Origin: Sphagnum magellanicum
Taxonomy: Eukaryota; Streptophyta; Sphagnopsida; Sphagnales; Sphagnaceae
Assembly (NCBI GenBank): GCA_021904315.1
Contig: CM038907.1
Location: 30,387,223-30,451,222, forward strand
Direction: 5' to 3'
DNA length: 64,000 bases
Part shown: one piece after another, positions 35,701 through 47,644 of the stretch
Numbering within the stretch: position 1 is the first letter of the stretch
Layout: each line of letters begins with the position of its first letter
Notes under the pieces: model-generated
What the model saw: the letters and a program-made list of their open reading frames with translations, nothing else
Database searches by the model: none
What the model was told of the DNA's origin: nothing
Position numbers and translations under genes: made by a program

Positions 35701-38620
35701 GAGGGGAGCAATAAGGGGATCTTTGAAAAATATGGAGAAAAGAAAGAACAAGTTTGAGGTTGGAGAAGGATTAGAGCAAAGAAGGAAGTCAAAGGAGGAT
35801 GATAAACCTTAAAAAGTTATGCAAGGGTGTGTTAGATAGACACGAGTCACAGTTCCAAAAGTGGTTACAGAAGGATTATAACTCAATGCACGAAAAAGAA
35901 AGGAGGGAATAGATGCTACAAATCAAATCATAAAGGAATAGATCACCCTAGGTGATAACAACATTGCAAGAACAACAAGAACAAATGCAAAATGATGCAG
36001 TTGATGATTTTTATAATTTTCATGTTCAGATGGAGGTTCATGAAGAGGCTACATTGGAGGTATAGGTAACACAACCACATATCACTCAACAACAACCACA
36101 TTCACCTTAGGTACCACAAATGGTGATATTAGGGCCATCATTTAATGAATTTAGACCACATGCAATCATGGTACCACAAAGTAAACCAAGATTAGCAAAA
36201 GGGAAAATGTTGGAGATCGATCTGGGGTTACAGGTGAGGGACATGGGGATGTCATCAAAAGATGATTATAAGGAGGAGACCCCATAGAACTTAACACCTA
36301 AATTTGTCAAAGAAATCTCAAAAGATGTGCTAGAAAATAACAAGATTATTGAAATGTTTCAAGCAATGGTAATTCATGTTAGTACGAAGATGGGTAATTT
36401 GGGTTTAAAAATGTAGTCATTAACCACAGTGGAGGGAGAGAAACAGGGATTACTGAAACATATGATGAAGGAATAGGAAGGTTATGAGGAATTTAGAAAG
36501 CATATAGTGACGCACTCCTAACTCTTCAAAGGACTCAAATGTGAGCCCAAGTAAAAAGCAATGGAAGAAGGAGGAGTCGGAGCACGCTCCTTAGCTCACA
36601 ACACTTTGAGGGGTAGAGGGGCGTGTTGGAGCTTTGGGATGGGACTAGGAAGAGTTGACAAGCTTCACTCACTCACACGGGCTTGCACATAACTCACACA
36701 AAGTGGTTAGTGCATAGTTGGAGCACCCTTGGTGCTAGGACGAGCCACGGGCAACACGGACACACAAGACTCACCATGGCCCGGACTTGGGGGAAGCCAC
36801 CACCTTCCCCCTTATAGTATACTCTGCAGCTCTCCACGAAGGTTACATCCAAATGGCTCTTTTTCCCAAGACTCCCGAGTGGGAGTCCCGAAATCCCGCC
36901 AACTGGGACTCCCACGACTTTGGAGCCCCATAACTTTGCGATCAGACCTCCGATTGAGGTGCGGTCTAAAGCAAAGTTGTAGTTGTCGTCGAACGCTTTC
37001 CAACGATATGTGGCACGCCCCCTGCAGCTAAGTAAATCGGGTCGATTCTCGACTTTTTGTGGTTGGGAGTCAAATTGGCAGTTTGACTCCTGGCCCTTCT
37101 TTTGGCCATAACTTGTGTTTCAGATGTCCAAATGAGCAATGCGAGCCCATTTTAGACATCTAAGTTTCAAGAGCTTTCTAATGGTATAAAGAACGCCACA
37201 AGCCATTGGGTTTTGACCCTTGCAATCGCTCTCTGAAGCTTTGGGACTCCATCAGGACTCCATCTCCCAAAATGGGAGTTGCCTTGGGAGTGTGAGTGTT
37301 CAGTCCCTCACACTTTCTTACACTCCCGGGAGTATGTGATGTGGCTCCCCAACTTCCTTTTGGCCCGCACCTTTGCAATGCCTTTGCCTTGACTCCCGGG
37401 CTTCCTTCCTCTTGGCCCGCAACCTTGCAACCCCTCTGCCTTGGTTGCGAGCCCAAAGCTAGGGCTGCGACATATAGTGAGTTAGAAAAAACAGAAAATC
37501 AAAAGGGAAGAGAAAGTGAATATAAAAATGTTGGAGTTAACCACATAAAATAAGGAGCTGAAGAAGAGGATGGTTGAATGGATAGCTCTACATAAGGAAT
37601 GCTAAGAACTAAAGAAGAAATAGGAAGCATGGAATGAAGCGGATCATGCGTAGCAAAAGGCATTAATAAAATATAAACATAAGAATGAAGGGTTGGAAAA
37701 AAAGAAGGAAATTTGGTTGCAAGAAAAGGAGACCAGAAATTAGACAATTGAGAAGACGATTATACAGATTTTGTAAATGAAAAATATGGTTGTAGGAGAG
37801 GAGTTCTGTAGATAGAAGGTAAAACATTAAAAGGAGATAGTAGTCATGGAAGTGTTTGCACTATGGAAGGAAATGATCAAGACCAAGACAAAGTTGAAGG
37901 ACTTGTTAGAGAACAATAAGGATTTGGATCCAATGCATGTCAACAACAATCTAGATTAAAAGAGTATGATGAGTTGGTAAACATTATTTTATATTGCGTG
38001 TTAAACAATACATGGAAGATTCTAATGCTGAACTTGATGAGTGGTGGGAGTTGGCATAAGCATAATTCAAGAAGTTATGTAGAAAAATTTGGTTGTGCAT
38101 AGGAAGGATGAAGAAGCGTTTATCTACCTTTAGGAAAGCTTTTCCAACCTTTATATATCATAGTCCAGATAGCTTGGAACCATCCAATCTAGTACAAGAG
38201 GTGGAGGAGGTTGAGTGTAGTGTAGCCACATAGGAGTAACATGAAGAAAAACCACAAAATTTAAGAGGAAGAGGATAGGATACTCCAAATGCAAAGGTTG
38301 AGGAGCAAGTATAAAAAGTTTCACAACAAAAGAAATGATTGATAGTTGATGATATTGGTAAACAAAGGAAGCCAGTTGAAGGTGTGGAACAGGTGGTGGA
38401 ACACATACAAAAGGACAACCAACAAGGTACAACAACATCATTGCTTGAAGTTTTAGTTCTTCAAATGGGTGTAAAAGGTGAAGGCCATCTAGGATAATAG
38501 ATTGAAGGGCAGGTAGAAATATCAATAATTCAAGATGAGTAAGTGAAGCCACAAACAATTGACATAGTGACTTGAAAAGCAATTTTTTTTACTACAATAA
38601 GGATTTTGAGGATCGAATCC
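32800..38620 (+). pseudogene. Decayed large transposon-type gene with RING-like segment
   Basis: Mostly + strand coding-like sequence with many stops. From 32805: TVSVVVTQNDEVIVAKKRYK. At 33447-33540 comes a RING-like cysteine/histidine pattern, CPIC..(stop)..PCKDIIVASCGHTYHVSCI. Near 34333-34550 lies a frame ending at a donor-like GTAAGT. At 35020-35421 is a better preserved block (GLVTLLAIEWKEPHHDTLVE, then VYVINKQLIADALGV and SVIYQREKV-like YLIVIFVIY.REKVNY). From 35420 to 38560 it is Lys/Glu-rich and coiled-coil-like, and a solo LTR interrupts it at 36508-37472. It ends just before a purine-rich tract at 38621. I read this as the gag-like or extra frame of an old LTR element; I cannot name the family. 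Confidence 0.45.
36508..37472 (-). mobile_element. Solo LTR, family A copy 2 (965 bp)
   Basis: On the + strand it reads TGACGCACTCC..GGGCTGCGACA, the reverse complement of the copies at 16169 and 40257. A perfect 5-bp target duplication TATAG flanks it (36503-36507 and 37473-37477). It interrupts the Lys/Glu-rich decayed frame, which resumes after it as SELEKTENQKGRE. It was therefore inserted into an existing element. Confidence 0.92.
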
Positions 38621-38638
38621 AAAGTGGAAGGAGGGTAA
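38621..38638 (+). other. Candidate polypurine tract before an LTR start
   Basis: AAAGTGGAAGGAGGGTAA is followed by TGTTACCTAGTG, a TG start. The position, directly after the decayed frame, fits a plus-strand priming site and the start of a 3' LTR. I could not find the matching second LTR or the LTR end. Confidence 0.4.
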
Positions 38639-40256
38639 TGTTACCTAGTGAATGGAAGAGATTTAACAAGGTAGTGATTACTTAATGAATAGCACGTCAT
38701 CCAACAAGACATTGGATAGGATTAATATTTTTGATCACTTGATTTCAAATTACTTTTGGAGGGAAATTTTTTTATAAGGATGTAGTTCTAGAAATTGATG
38801 GAATTAAGGAAATTGTTTTGTTTTACACACATAATTAAACTTAGAGAGTTGTTGGAGTTAGATTAAAGACACAATATGAAGTTCACAATTTTGTTGGTAC
38901 TGAAAACCATAGATTTTCATGTTTTCATTTTTTATTTCTACTTTTAAGACCACATATTTTTTATATGTTCAATTATGAGTAAAGAGAATAGTGTGAAATT
39001 GATAAGGAAACATTGATCATACTTTGTGAATATTGTTTTTTTTCCCTTGAGATCTAACTATAACTTTGACAATAGATTCCTTTTTTCAAAAATGAATTAG
39101 AACCTAAGGAGAATGAATAGTAGTTGTAATGAAAAAATTGTGTAAAAAATAATCTACCAAAATTATTTTGAACAACTAACACCAGATATTGTAAGTGTTG
39201 AAATGATGGATTGAATTTGAATTTGTATTGTTTTAAGTAGGCAAAAAACAATTCTAAGATAGAATTTGCACCTACTTGGTAGATTGAAAATATTTTATTT
39301 ATTTAAGCTTTGATTCCTTGTGTAGAGTGGGCCTAATTCCACTAGTTGGATAAGGGGTTAACATTACATTTTAAAATATGCATTTGCTTCCTTTGTTATC
39401 ATTTTTTTTTGTCTCTCCCATTAGGCCCATTTCACATTAGGAGTCATCTATAATGTTCAAGTTAATTCATGCATTCCTTTTGGTGCAAAAGATGAAATTA
39501 GCCCCAAGGGTTTTACATTAGGAGGTAATGTTGTTATAGGAAAAACTCATTTCAATCTCCCATGACTTATTATGATGAATTTTATGGCCATTAATGGCCC
39601 CAAGGAAAAATATATATTCCAAAAGAATTGGGAGCTAATTTGCTTTATATTGGGGGATTTTTTTTCCACTTGGCTTGACATTAATCCTTTGTTTCGACAT
39701 TTCCTACATAATGATTATTTACTAATTTGCCCATAATTGAGTTTTTTTACATTATGTTTTTTCCTTAATGATTTTTTTGAAACTAGAATCTGAGGGGTAA
39801 TCAATAGTTTTGTTTTTAATTTCTAGAGTGATGAATAAGTTTTCTTCAAATTATAATTTGAAAATTGTTTTGAAGGTTATATTAGATTTGCACATTTTGT
39901 TCCCATTCTTGTTTTGCTACTCATTTTTGTCTTGTTATTCAATGTTCATTTGCCGAATTCCCTCATCATAATTACTTGCATTCCTCTTTGAGGTGTCATG
40001 TGTTTCCCCTTTTTGTATAATTTAAGAGTTTTCCCATCACTAGTTCCATTGTTAACGTCATGACTATGACCATTTTCTATGCTGAGGGATGACTTGAATT
40101 AACCATCTTAATTGATGAATTTGATTCAACTGTCATCTTTGAACAATGTTTATGTGTTATTTCCCAAGTAAGTTCTTTGCATATTTCCAAGGATGTAGCA
40201 TACAATGTGAACAACAATATCTTAGGTTTAGTGTACTAGATGCCAACCACTACAAG
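38639..40256. other. Possible LTR and non-coding sequence
   Basis: No coding frame is convincing. The first part may be the LTR that starts at 38639. Nothing else is recognised. Confidence 0.3.
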
Positions 40257-41237
40257 TGTCGCAACCCTAGCCTTGGGCTCACGACCAAGGCAAAAGGGTT
40301 GTAAAGTTGCGGGCCAAGAGAAAGCCCGGGAGTTAAGCCAAAAGGAAGTCCGAGAGTTAAGCCAAGAGGAAGCCCGGGAGTTAAGGCAAAAAGAAGCCCG
40401 GGAGTCACATCACATACTCCCGGGAGTGTTAGAAACTGTGAGGGAGTATGAGGGAGTGAACCCTCACACTCCCAAGGCAACTCCCATTTTGGGAGATGGA
40501 GTCCCGCTGGACTCCCGAAACTTCAAAGAGCAATTGTAGGGGTCAAACCTCAATGTCTTGTGGCGTTCTTTATATCATTGGAAAGATCTTGAAGCGTAGA
40601 TGTCTAAAATGGGCTCGCATTGCTCATTTGGACATCTGAAACACAAGTTATGGCCAAAAGAAGGGCCGGGAGTCGAACTACCAATTTGACTCCCGACCAC
40701 TAAAAGTCAGGAATCGACCCGATTTACTTAGCTGCAGGGGGCGTGCCACATATCGTTGGAAAGCTCTCGACGAGAGCTACAACTTTGATTTAGACCACAT
40801 CGCGATCCGAGGTCTGCTCGCAAAGTTATGGGGCTCCAAAGTCCCGAGAGTCCCATTTGGCGCAATTTCGGGACTCCCGAGAAAAATAACCATTTGGATG
40901 TAGGCTCCGTGGAGAGCTGCAAAGTATACTATAAGGGGGAAGGTGGTGGCTTCCCCCAAGTCCGGGCCGTGGTGAGTCTTGTGTGTCCGTGTTGCTTGTG
41001 ACTTGTCCTAGCACCAAGGGTGCTCCAACTTTGCATTAACCACTTTGTGTGGATTGTGTGCAGGCCCGTGTGAGTGAGTGAAGCTTGTCAACTTTTCCTA
41101 GTCCCATCCCGGAGCTCTAACACGCCCCTCTACCCCTCAAAGTGTTGTGAGCTAGGGAGCGTGCTCCGACTCCTCCTTTTCCGCTGCTTTTTACTTGGGC
41201 TCACATTTGAGCCCTTTGAGGAGTTGGGAGTGCGTCA
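40257..41237 (+). mobile_element. Solo LTR, family A copy 3 (981 bp)
   Basis: It begins TGTCGCAACCCTAG and ends GGAGTGCGTCA, collinear with the copies at 16169 and 36508. The left flank is ACAAG. On the right, ACAAG occurs three bases after the end (TTTACAAG), so the target duplication is displaced rather than exact. It contains a private amplification of a 24-bp unit (40322-40410). A TATA-like sequence in copy 1 (TCTATAAAGG near 17068) is absent here. Confidence 0.85.
40322..40410 (+). repeat. 24-bp tandem repeat inside solo LTR copy 3
   Basis: Units start at 40322, 40346, 40370 and 40394 (the last partial) with the form AAG(C/T)CCG(G/A)GAGTTAAG(C/G)CAA. Copy 1 of the LTR has only one such unit. 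Each unit contains CCCGGGAG or its variant. Confidence 0.85.
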
Positions 41238-41259
41238 TTTACAAGGATAGTAGTGGGTT

Positions 41260-42720
41260 GTGTGGTTTGGACAATACATAGTTGTTAACGACAACGTTTT
41301 GACTCATTTGCAAGAAACTATCTTGATGCTAAATACTATTGCATCTATGGTCAAAACAACGATTATGAAGATAAATATGAAACAGGAAATTGAAAATATT
41401 GATATTGAAACATTCTTCCATCGTCCATGTTCATTGATTTGTTTAGTTCATTATCAGGAAAAGAATTGCTCCTTAGCTACATAACACCACATCACATCAA
41501 GCCCATGGTCCTTCTATTCCCTCACAATCAATGTTCTTTGACCCACATACCACCTCTCCATGTCCTTCACAAGTGTTCAGTTAGTAGTTGATTACCTTCG
41601 CACAATGTCACTCACATAACATACTTTTAATGAGTTGCAAAATTTTGACTATGACAAAATTGTTATTCAAGATGTCTTTTTCTTGTCCATGACATTCAAT
41701 AGTGACATTTTGTTCTAGACATGCCCCCCCTATCTAGTAACAGTCACTCCTGATCACATATGCAAGGCATGGATACAAAGTACAATGAGCATGCTTTGGT
41801 CCAAGGTGATCACAACCAACATCAAGAATAGTTTTGGCTTGAACTTTAGAAAGGTTTCCTACTTGTGCCATTTGCGTTGTGTGTAAGACGATTGTGATCA
41901 TTTCGTTTGTTCCAAAGCTCACAATGAGATGATTTGGATTGATGAGTTGACCCACACTTTGGTCAAAGGGCAAATTGTCTTTGGTCCTCCTACTTCCTCT
42001 CTTGGATGCAAATGTTGTAATTCCCTTCCATTTTGTGTCGACAACTACAAAGGTCAAATTTATTACGTTGTTCATAGACTCCAATCCATTCAAGAGCTTG
42101 GTGTGCATCTACACCCTATTGTAGATGGTAAGTGTAGATAGATTATGGAAGAGACTAAAACATTGATCAAGGAAGAGGTCAACCAAACACTAGATGTGAA
42201 AACATCCATCATTTCCTTGAGCACCAATAAATCTTTCTTGGCCAAGCATTTGATCAATAATAGTGTTGATGACAGCCTCAAGCGTCTAAAAGGCGACCAA
42301 CTCAAACAAATATAGAACAACTTTGTAGAATTGAGCTCTCCACATGTTCGTAACCTGATTGCTTCATTCAAACAATGATCGGATGGAGGCTACGTTGACA
42401 ATATACTTGAATTGAAGTTCATGAGTCATTATGATTATATCTAGGAATGTTGCTTTCTAGGCCAAATTTCTGGTCAAAAAGTTTTCATTTTCAAGATGTC
42501 TATTGACATGGAGCGGAGTCGGCCTTGTTGCACAAATACAGCCTGGGGGAGATCTTGAAAGTTCTTGGATCATGTTTGACCATATCAAACACATCGCTGG
42601 CTAGACCACTATGATTACATCTGGTTGGAGTGCATCTCCAACAACACACTACTGGTATTTGATGCATGTGATTCTACTATCATCTCTTGCTACATACAGT
42701 GCCAGCACAAGAGCAGCAGA
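41260..42720 (+). pseudogene. Decayed transposase-like frame, family uncertain
   Basis: A largely open + strand frame with several stops. Around 41929-42141 it has a cysteine-rich stretch with GCKCCNSLPFCV and, about 20 residues later, GVHLHPIVDGKC. The C..C and H-x-H pattern recalls the WRKY/GCM1-like or FLYWCH zinc fingers of MULE transposases. It continues 42142-42380 with KEEVNQTLDVKTSIISLS and VELSSPHVRNLIASF, then past 42480 with KVFIFKMSIDMERS. The link to MULE elements is a guess from this pattern. A D-D-E core was not found. Confidence 0.35.
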
Positions 42721-45700
42721 TAAGCCTGCCCCATTCCCCAGCCATTGAATTCTCTTTCAAAGGACTAGCATCATTAGAACCTTGTCCATTGTTTCCTTGA
42801 CTCACAGCTAATGTTCAAATCGTTACACAAAAGTTTTGTACTGGTAGTGGTGGGGCTGTAAACTTGCAGACAGTAGTGTCACAACCATTTTAGTAACTTT
42901 CTTCCTGCCTGATCTTTGGCACCATGCTCCAGTTCTTAAGCTTGTCCAAAAGTTATTACTTCCTCTTAGACAAGAATGCAATTCATGATTCAATGTGCTG
43001 TTTTGACTGAATTGCAAGGAAATGTTTCTTGTACCTGAATCTTGACACAAAAGAAAACAACTTCTTCACCATGTACCTGTGGGGGTTAAGAACCAAGGGA
43101 GCTTTTTTCCTTGAAACTTTCATGTGGAAAATGCAGAGAGCCTGGTATGTGATCATATAATCCAAATCTGGTTCTTCATCCTTTCAAACACCACTCCAAA
43201 GTCTTAAGATCACATGACGGTTTACACTTAGAAAATTTTGCCGGCATTGTTGTTGATGTGCTGCTGTACTCCAGAGCTGCATTGTAATCATGGCCAACAT
43301 TTAAAAGCTCTGGGGAGTTTGCATCTCTGTCTATTTGCAAGTCCCCAAATATGAGAGCTCTGTTTGCAAAATGTTTGGACAAAATCCCACTGCAATTGAG
43401 CTAAATAGACACATACAAAAACCAGTATTTCTTCCCATGAGGAAAGTACCTTGCTTCTACAGAGGCGGACACTTTGTACTGTGGGCAACATGTGTCACTT
43501 TGAACAGAGAGCAATTGGGTGACGTTCATGGTCAAACAAGTGGACAGACCAGTTGTTGGTGGCAGCTATGGACCTACCTACCTATCAGTCACACCACCCA
43601 CTTGATCTCGAAGTAAGCAAAGTTCTTCAGACGTTTCTCCTGGTCAAACAGGCCAAGAGGCCAGCTATCAGTGGCTATCAGAGTGCTTTCATTTCACTGA
43701 AGACTAAGTAGAAGGGATGTCCTGGAGAGTTATGATTATGTCTCGATTTGTTTCTGACCTCTGCTTCTGCTTCATTGCAGGGACACACTTCAATGCCAAA
43801 GAGAAAGGTACATTTCTAAGATTCCACTGATGAGTCTACTGCTGGGATAATTTCCTTTCTTCCTTCCCCCGTGGTGAATCAAAAACAAAAGTTCAAAACT
43901 GTACTGGAGAAGAAAATGGAAAATTGGGGGTAGCAGGAGGAAGAGAGGGGAGTAATGTAATGTCATGGATGGGGAAACTACTCTGGAGTTGGTACTTCCA
44001 TTTTGGGAGGATCTGAAAACTATCAGAAAGACTGATATTGCAAACAATGATTTGGGTACTTCTTTGTTTGTTGTTTTCTATAACTGGATGCCTCATGTAA
44101 ACAGCTGCCCCAAGGGTCTATCAGACGCTTACCTTTCTATCAGACCCTTCTTCCTGGATTTGAGGCACTAGGTCAGTAGGCTTAGTGGAGGGGAAGAGTA
44201 CCCCAAATCATTGAAGAGCCAAAAGACAGACTCTTCTCCCACAATACCCAAACCCAGAATTTTTTTTCTTTGGCAGCTGGTAGCGAGCTCTTGAAATCTG
44301 TAACTTACACGATCCAATCTTATATGATATGTGCAGTTCTTAACATACAGTAAGCAAAAAAATTGATGGGTTTTTTTTAATGTAAGGAGGGTGAACTGCC
44401 AGAAAAGTCCTTTGGTTTGCAATTTAAAGCTAATCCATTAGAGTATTGATTTCAGTAGATCTGCCCATAGTTTTTCAGATAGTCAAGGTAGAAGACAAGG
44501 AGATAATTATGAAAAGTGAGGTCAAAGAATAAGAGAATAAGTGGTTCATGAGAATTTGGAAAAGATAAGAAAGGCTTAGCACATGATGAGAAATCACATT
44601 CTCAATAGGAGAAGGGTGTACTTGTTGTGAGAGAAGATAAACAATGCATTGAGCTCTGAAATTCAATCATGCAGCATAGAGAGAAAAAGAGCAAATAACA
44701 CAGGACAACATTGAACAGTATATGAAGAGATATTTTGACTGCAGGAGAGATCTGCATGAACTGCAGAAAAGAGAATGGAAGTTCCCAACTACTGATTGGC
44801 AATTTTGCCTAAAATAACAAAAAGCTGGAGGAAGGTAGTAGTTGGGGTGAGAGAAGCAATTTCTATCATCAGAAATATTGTCCCCTTGCTAACATTCCTT
44901 CGGGTTTAGAACTCCATCTCTACCCTGGAGTTTCTACAACCATATTTTGATGTGAATTGGGATTGTTCTGACCAGTGTTGTATGGGTATATTAACTTTGC
45001 TACCCGATTATTATCAATCTAAAAGACTAGATAAATTCTTTAAGATTCCTGACTGACTGGGCAGATCAACTGGATCTGGGTAGCACCTATTTTGTATCAT
45101 TTACCCAAATATGTACCTGTTGGTTATAACTGTGTCGCCTATGTACCTGCACAACCCTGGTGATGACTAACTAGGTTTATGTACCTGTTCCATTTCTTAC
45201 ATACATATTATTGTGCAACTTGTTTTGGATTTCACTTCATTCATGTGATTAGTTTCATCTATGAACACAATCACATTCATTGAATTTTATTGATCCTTAA
45301 TAAAATTGCATATTTGTGATGAAATTCATACATGACCAATTTTCCATCCATTTTGCATACTTCATTGTTGACTTTTATTCGAATTTATTGTTTCAGCCAA
45401 GTTTGGCAACTCCATTTATTTGATCATCTTTCTTCCTTCTTTCTTTCTTTCTTTTCCCTCTTCCAACTTTGTCTCTTCCACCCCCTTTCCATTGCCTCCT
45501 CACATTTTCCCCCTTTTCCACTTTTTTCCTTCCCAATCCCAAAGTAAGCCATGGTTGGGTTTTCCTTCATCCGAAGTGAACTATATGTTTTCCATATAAC
45601 AACCAAAACATTGTGCTTCTTTAATAACTTTAAGCTCTCAAAAGACACATTAGAATTGAAGGGTCCATGCTATACAAATTTCCAAAGGTGACAAAGGTTG

Positions 45701-46977
45701 GTACGGAAATAGACAATTATGTAAACATCACACCTAGAGACAAAATTTTTAATTATGTGCATAAAATCAATTGATTAATATTTGCTTAAATAGTTGCAGC
45801 TGCAACAACTCCTTTATTAGTAGTTGCTAAGATAGTTGAAAAGTCACTATTACATGCATGTGTTCAATACTTTACCTAGGGTCAATTATCACTGGGGTCA
45901 AATTTTAATACATTTTCGATTTAAAAAGGAACCTTTAGTCCTAGTTTTGAATTTAAAAAGTTTTTGAAGGGTTCTTTGGATTTCAAAACTATTAATTTCG
46001 ATTTTTTCTTAACAAGATTAGAGCCTGATTCAATTGAAGAACAAGTCCAATCCAATCCCATCTCCATTACACATAATTAAACATTAAAAATTTTTTTTGT
46101 TCAACTAGTCCACACAATTCAAAATAAAAAATTCTGTAGTATTAATTAAGTACAACCAACTAAAGCTAACTAGCATAAAAAAAAGTCATGCTTTTACTTT
46201 TTTTGAAAATTTATACTTATCTACCTTAAGAACCTACCTATTTAAAAAGAGAAGTGGGTTAAATAAATAGGCTTGAAAAAGACAAGTTATTAAATAATTT
46301 CAAGATAAATAACATGTATATCAAAATGCATATGTTAATTTGGTTTTTCATATCCATGTAGGTGAATAATGAAAAAGAATGAGATAGTTAGGCTTGGAAG
46401 AGCTAGGTTCAACAACACATAAACACAATTATATAAATGTTGTAATATAAATCTACTAATTTCGTATCTTTCATTTAATTTCAATCTTCTTAGTCTACCC
46501 TTTGCCTCTCTACCATCCATAGAGGTAGGTGCACCCCCAATTTAGTCTAGAGCAAGTGATAGAGAAGCTACATATTTGGACATCACCATAGCAAACACTC
46601 CTTTGACAAATTGAGGCGTGGTTGGTTATAACAAGAATCAAGATGGACTTGAAGGTACATAAATTTCAACAAACTCAGGCTTGGATCAAGCACACACGGT
46701 GCTCACTTTAACCCTTTTCTCTCCTTTTGACTTTGGTTTGAGCTCATTGTGAAAGTTGGTACTTTAAAAAATAATTGGACTACCTTACCATATTTTTGAT
46801 TTGGAATATCACTTCTTGAGTTACTCTCACTTTCTTGACCACAAATTGTTTAAGATCATCATGTACTCATATTAGTTCTAGTGTTGTGTGGGGGTACATC
46901 CTTAAATAGATAATTGGGAAATGGTTATATGTAGCCCCCAAAAAATAAATTCAAAGCTTGGTATACTGGTCTTGTAA
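42721..46977. other. Gene-free region
   Basis: I see no domain, splice-consistent gene or long frame on either strand. There is a pyrimidine-rich CTTT run at about 45427-45450. The base composition at 42800-45100 is less AT-rich than the transposon zones, so a transcribed non-coding region is possible but unsupported. Confidence 0.4.
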
Positions 46978-47644
46978 GAGCATCTCCAACGGTGCTAAGT
47001 ATGTGATCCTGCACAGTAAAATTAGATGAAGAAAATCCAAAATATGCCGGTTTGGCTCAGGAAATGGTTTTGGCTCAGCATAATTTCGCAGTTTGGGGCA
47101 GCAGCGCTGTGCACCTGCAGAAAAGAGTGTAATAAATATGATCTAACTGATGCTCAGTGTTTCTGATTGGGCTATAATAATGATTGATCCAGGTGGTTTG
47201 CTATTAGTAGTTCCCGACGACCTATACGCTCTCCCTGTTTCAGTTTTATGGGTGAGTTGCAAAACAATAAATAACCAAACTTGAATGTGAAAAATATTTT
47301 TGCAGGGTCACATACTCTGAGCATCTCCACCCCAAAACTGTAAACAACTCCTTTATTGTAGAATAGAATACCGTTTAATGGTCACCGTCCCCACCCACAA
47401 ACGTCATTACAGTCCCTTTAAAACACTGAAAGACCATCTATGTTTTTACATCTGGATGAGTAATAGTCACTGTCCAAATCCATACCTAGTAGGATTTTTT
47501 GTAAAGGGGTTAAAATGACCACTGCAAAATGGACATCAATACAGGAGCGCAGCAGGATACAGCGCTATCCTGCTGCAAGATTTAATGAAAAGGGGTGTTT
47601 GCGGGTGTGGGGTGGACATGCTCTCAGCACCTCTGGAGCTGCTC
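46978..47644. mobile_element. PIF/Harbinger-like MITE (outer), 667 bp
   Basis: The ends are inverted: GAGCATCTCCAACGGTGCTAAG on the left, and on the right a complement reading GAGCAGCTCCAGAGGTGCTGAG. The flanks carry a 3-bp target duplication TAA (46975-46977 and 47645-47647), the size and type used by PIF/Harbinger (Tourist-like) elements. There is no transposase. A second, related element is inserted in its right half. Confidence 0.8.
47319..47623. mobile_element. Nested PIF/Harbinger-like MITE (inner), 305 bp
   Basis: The left end reads GAGCATCTCCACCCC. The complement of the right end reads GAGCATGTCCACCCC, and the inverted repeat continues imperfectly to about 30 bp. The flanks are TCT and TCA, so the target duplication is imperfect. 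The terminal GAGCA is shared with the outer element, which suggests the same transposase family moved both. Confidence 0.75.

Noticed and set aside
43000-45200. Possible gene in the less AT-rich stretch
   Set aside because: Frames of 60-90 residues on both strands carry no motif and could not be joined by consistent splice sites.
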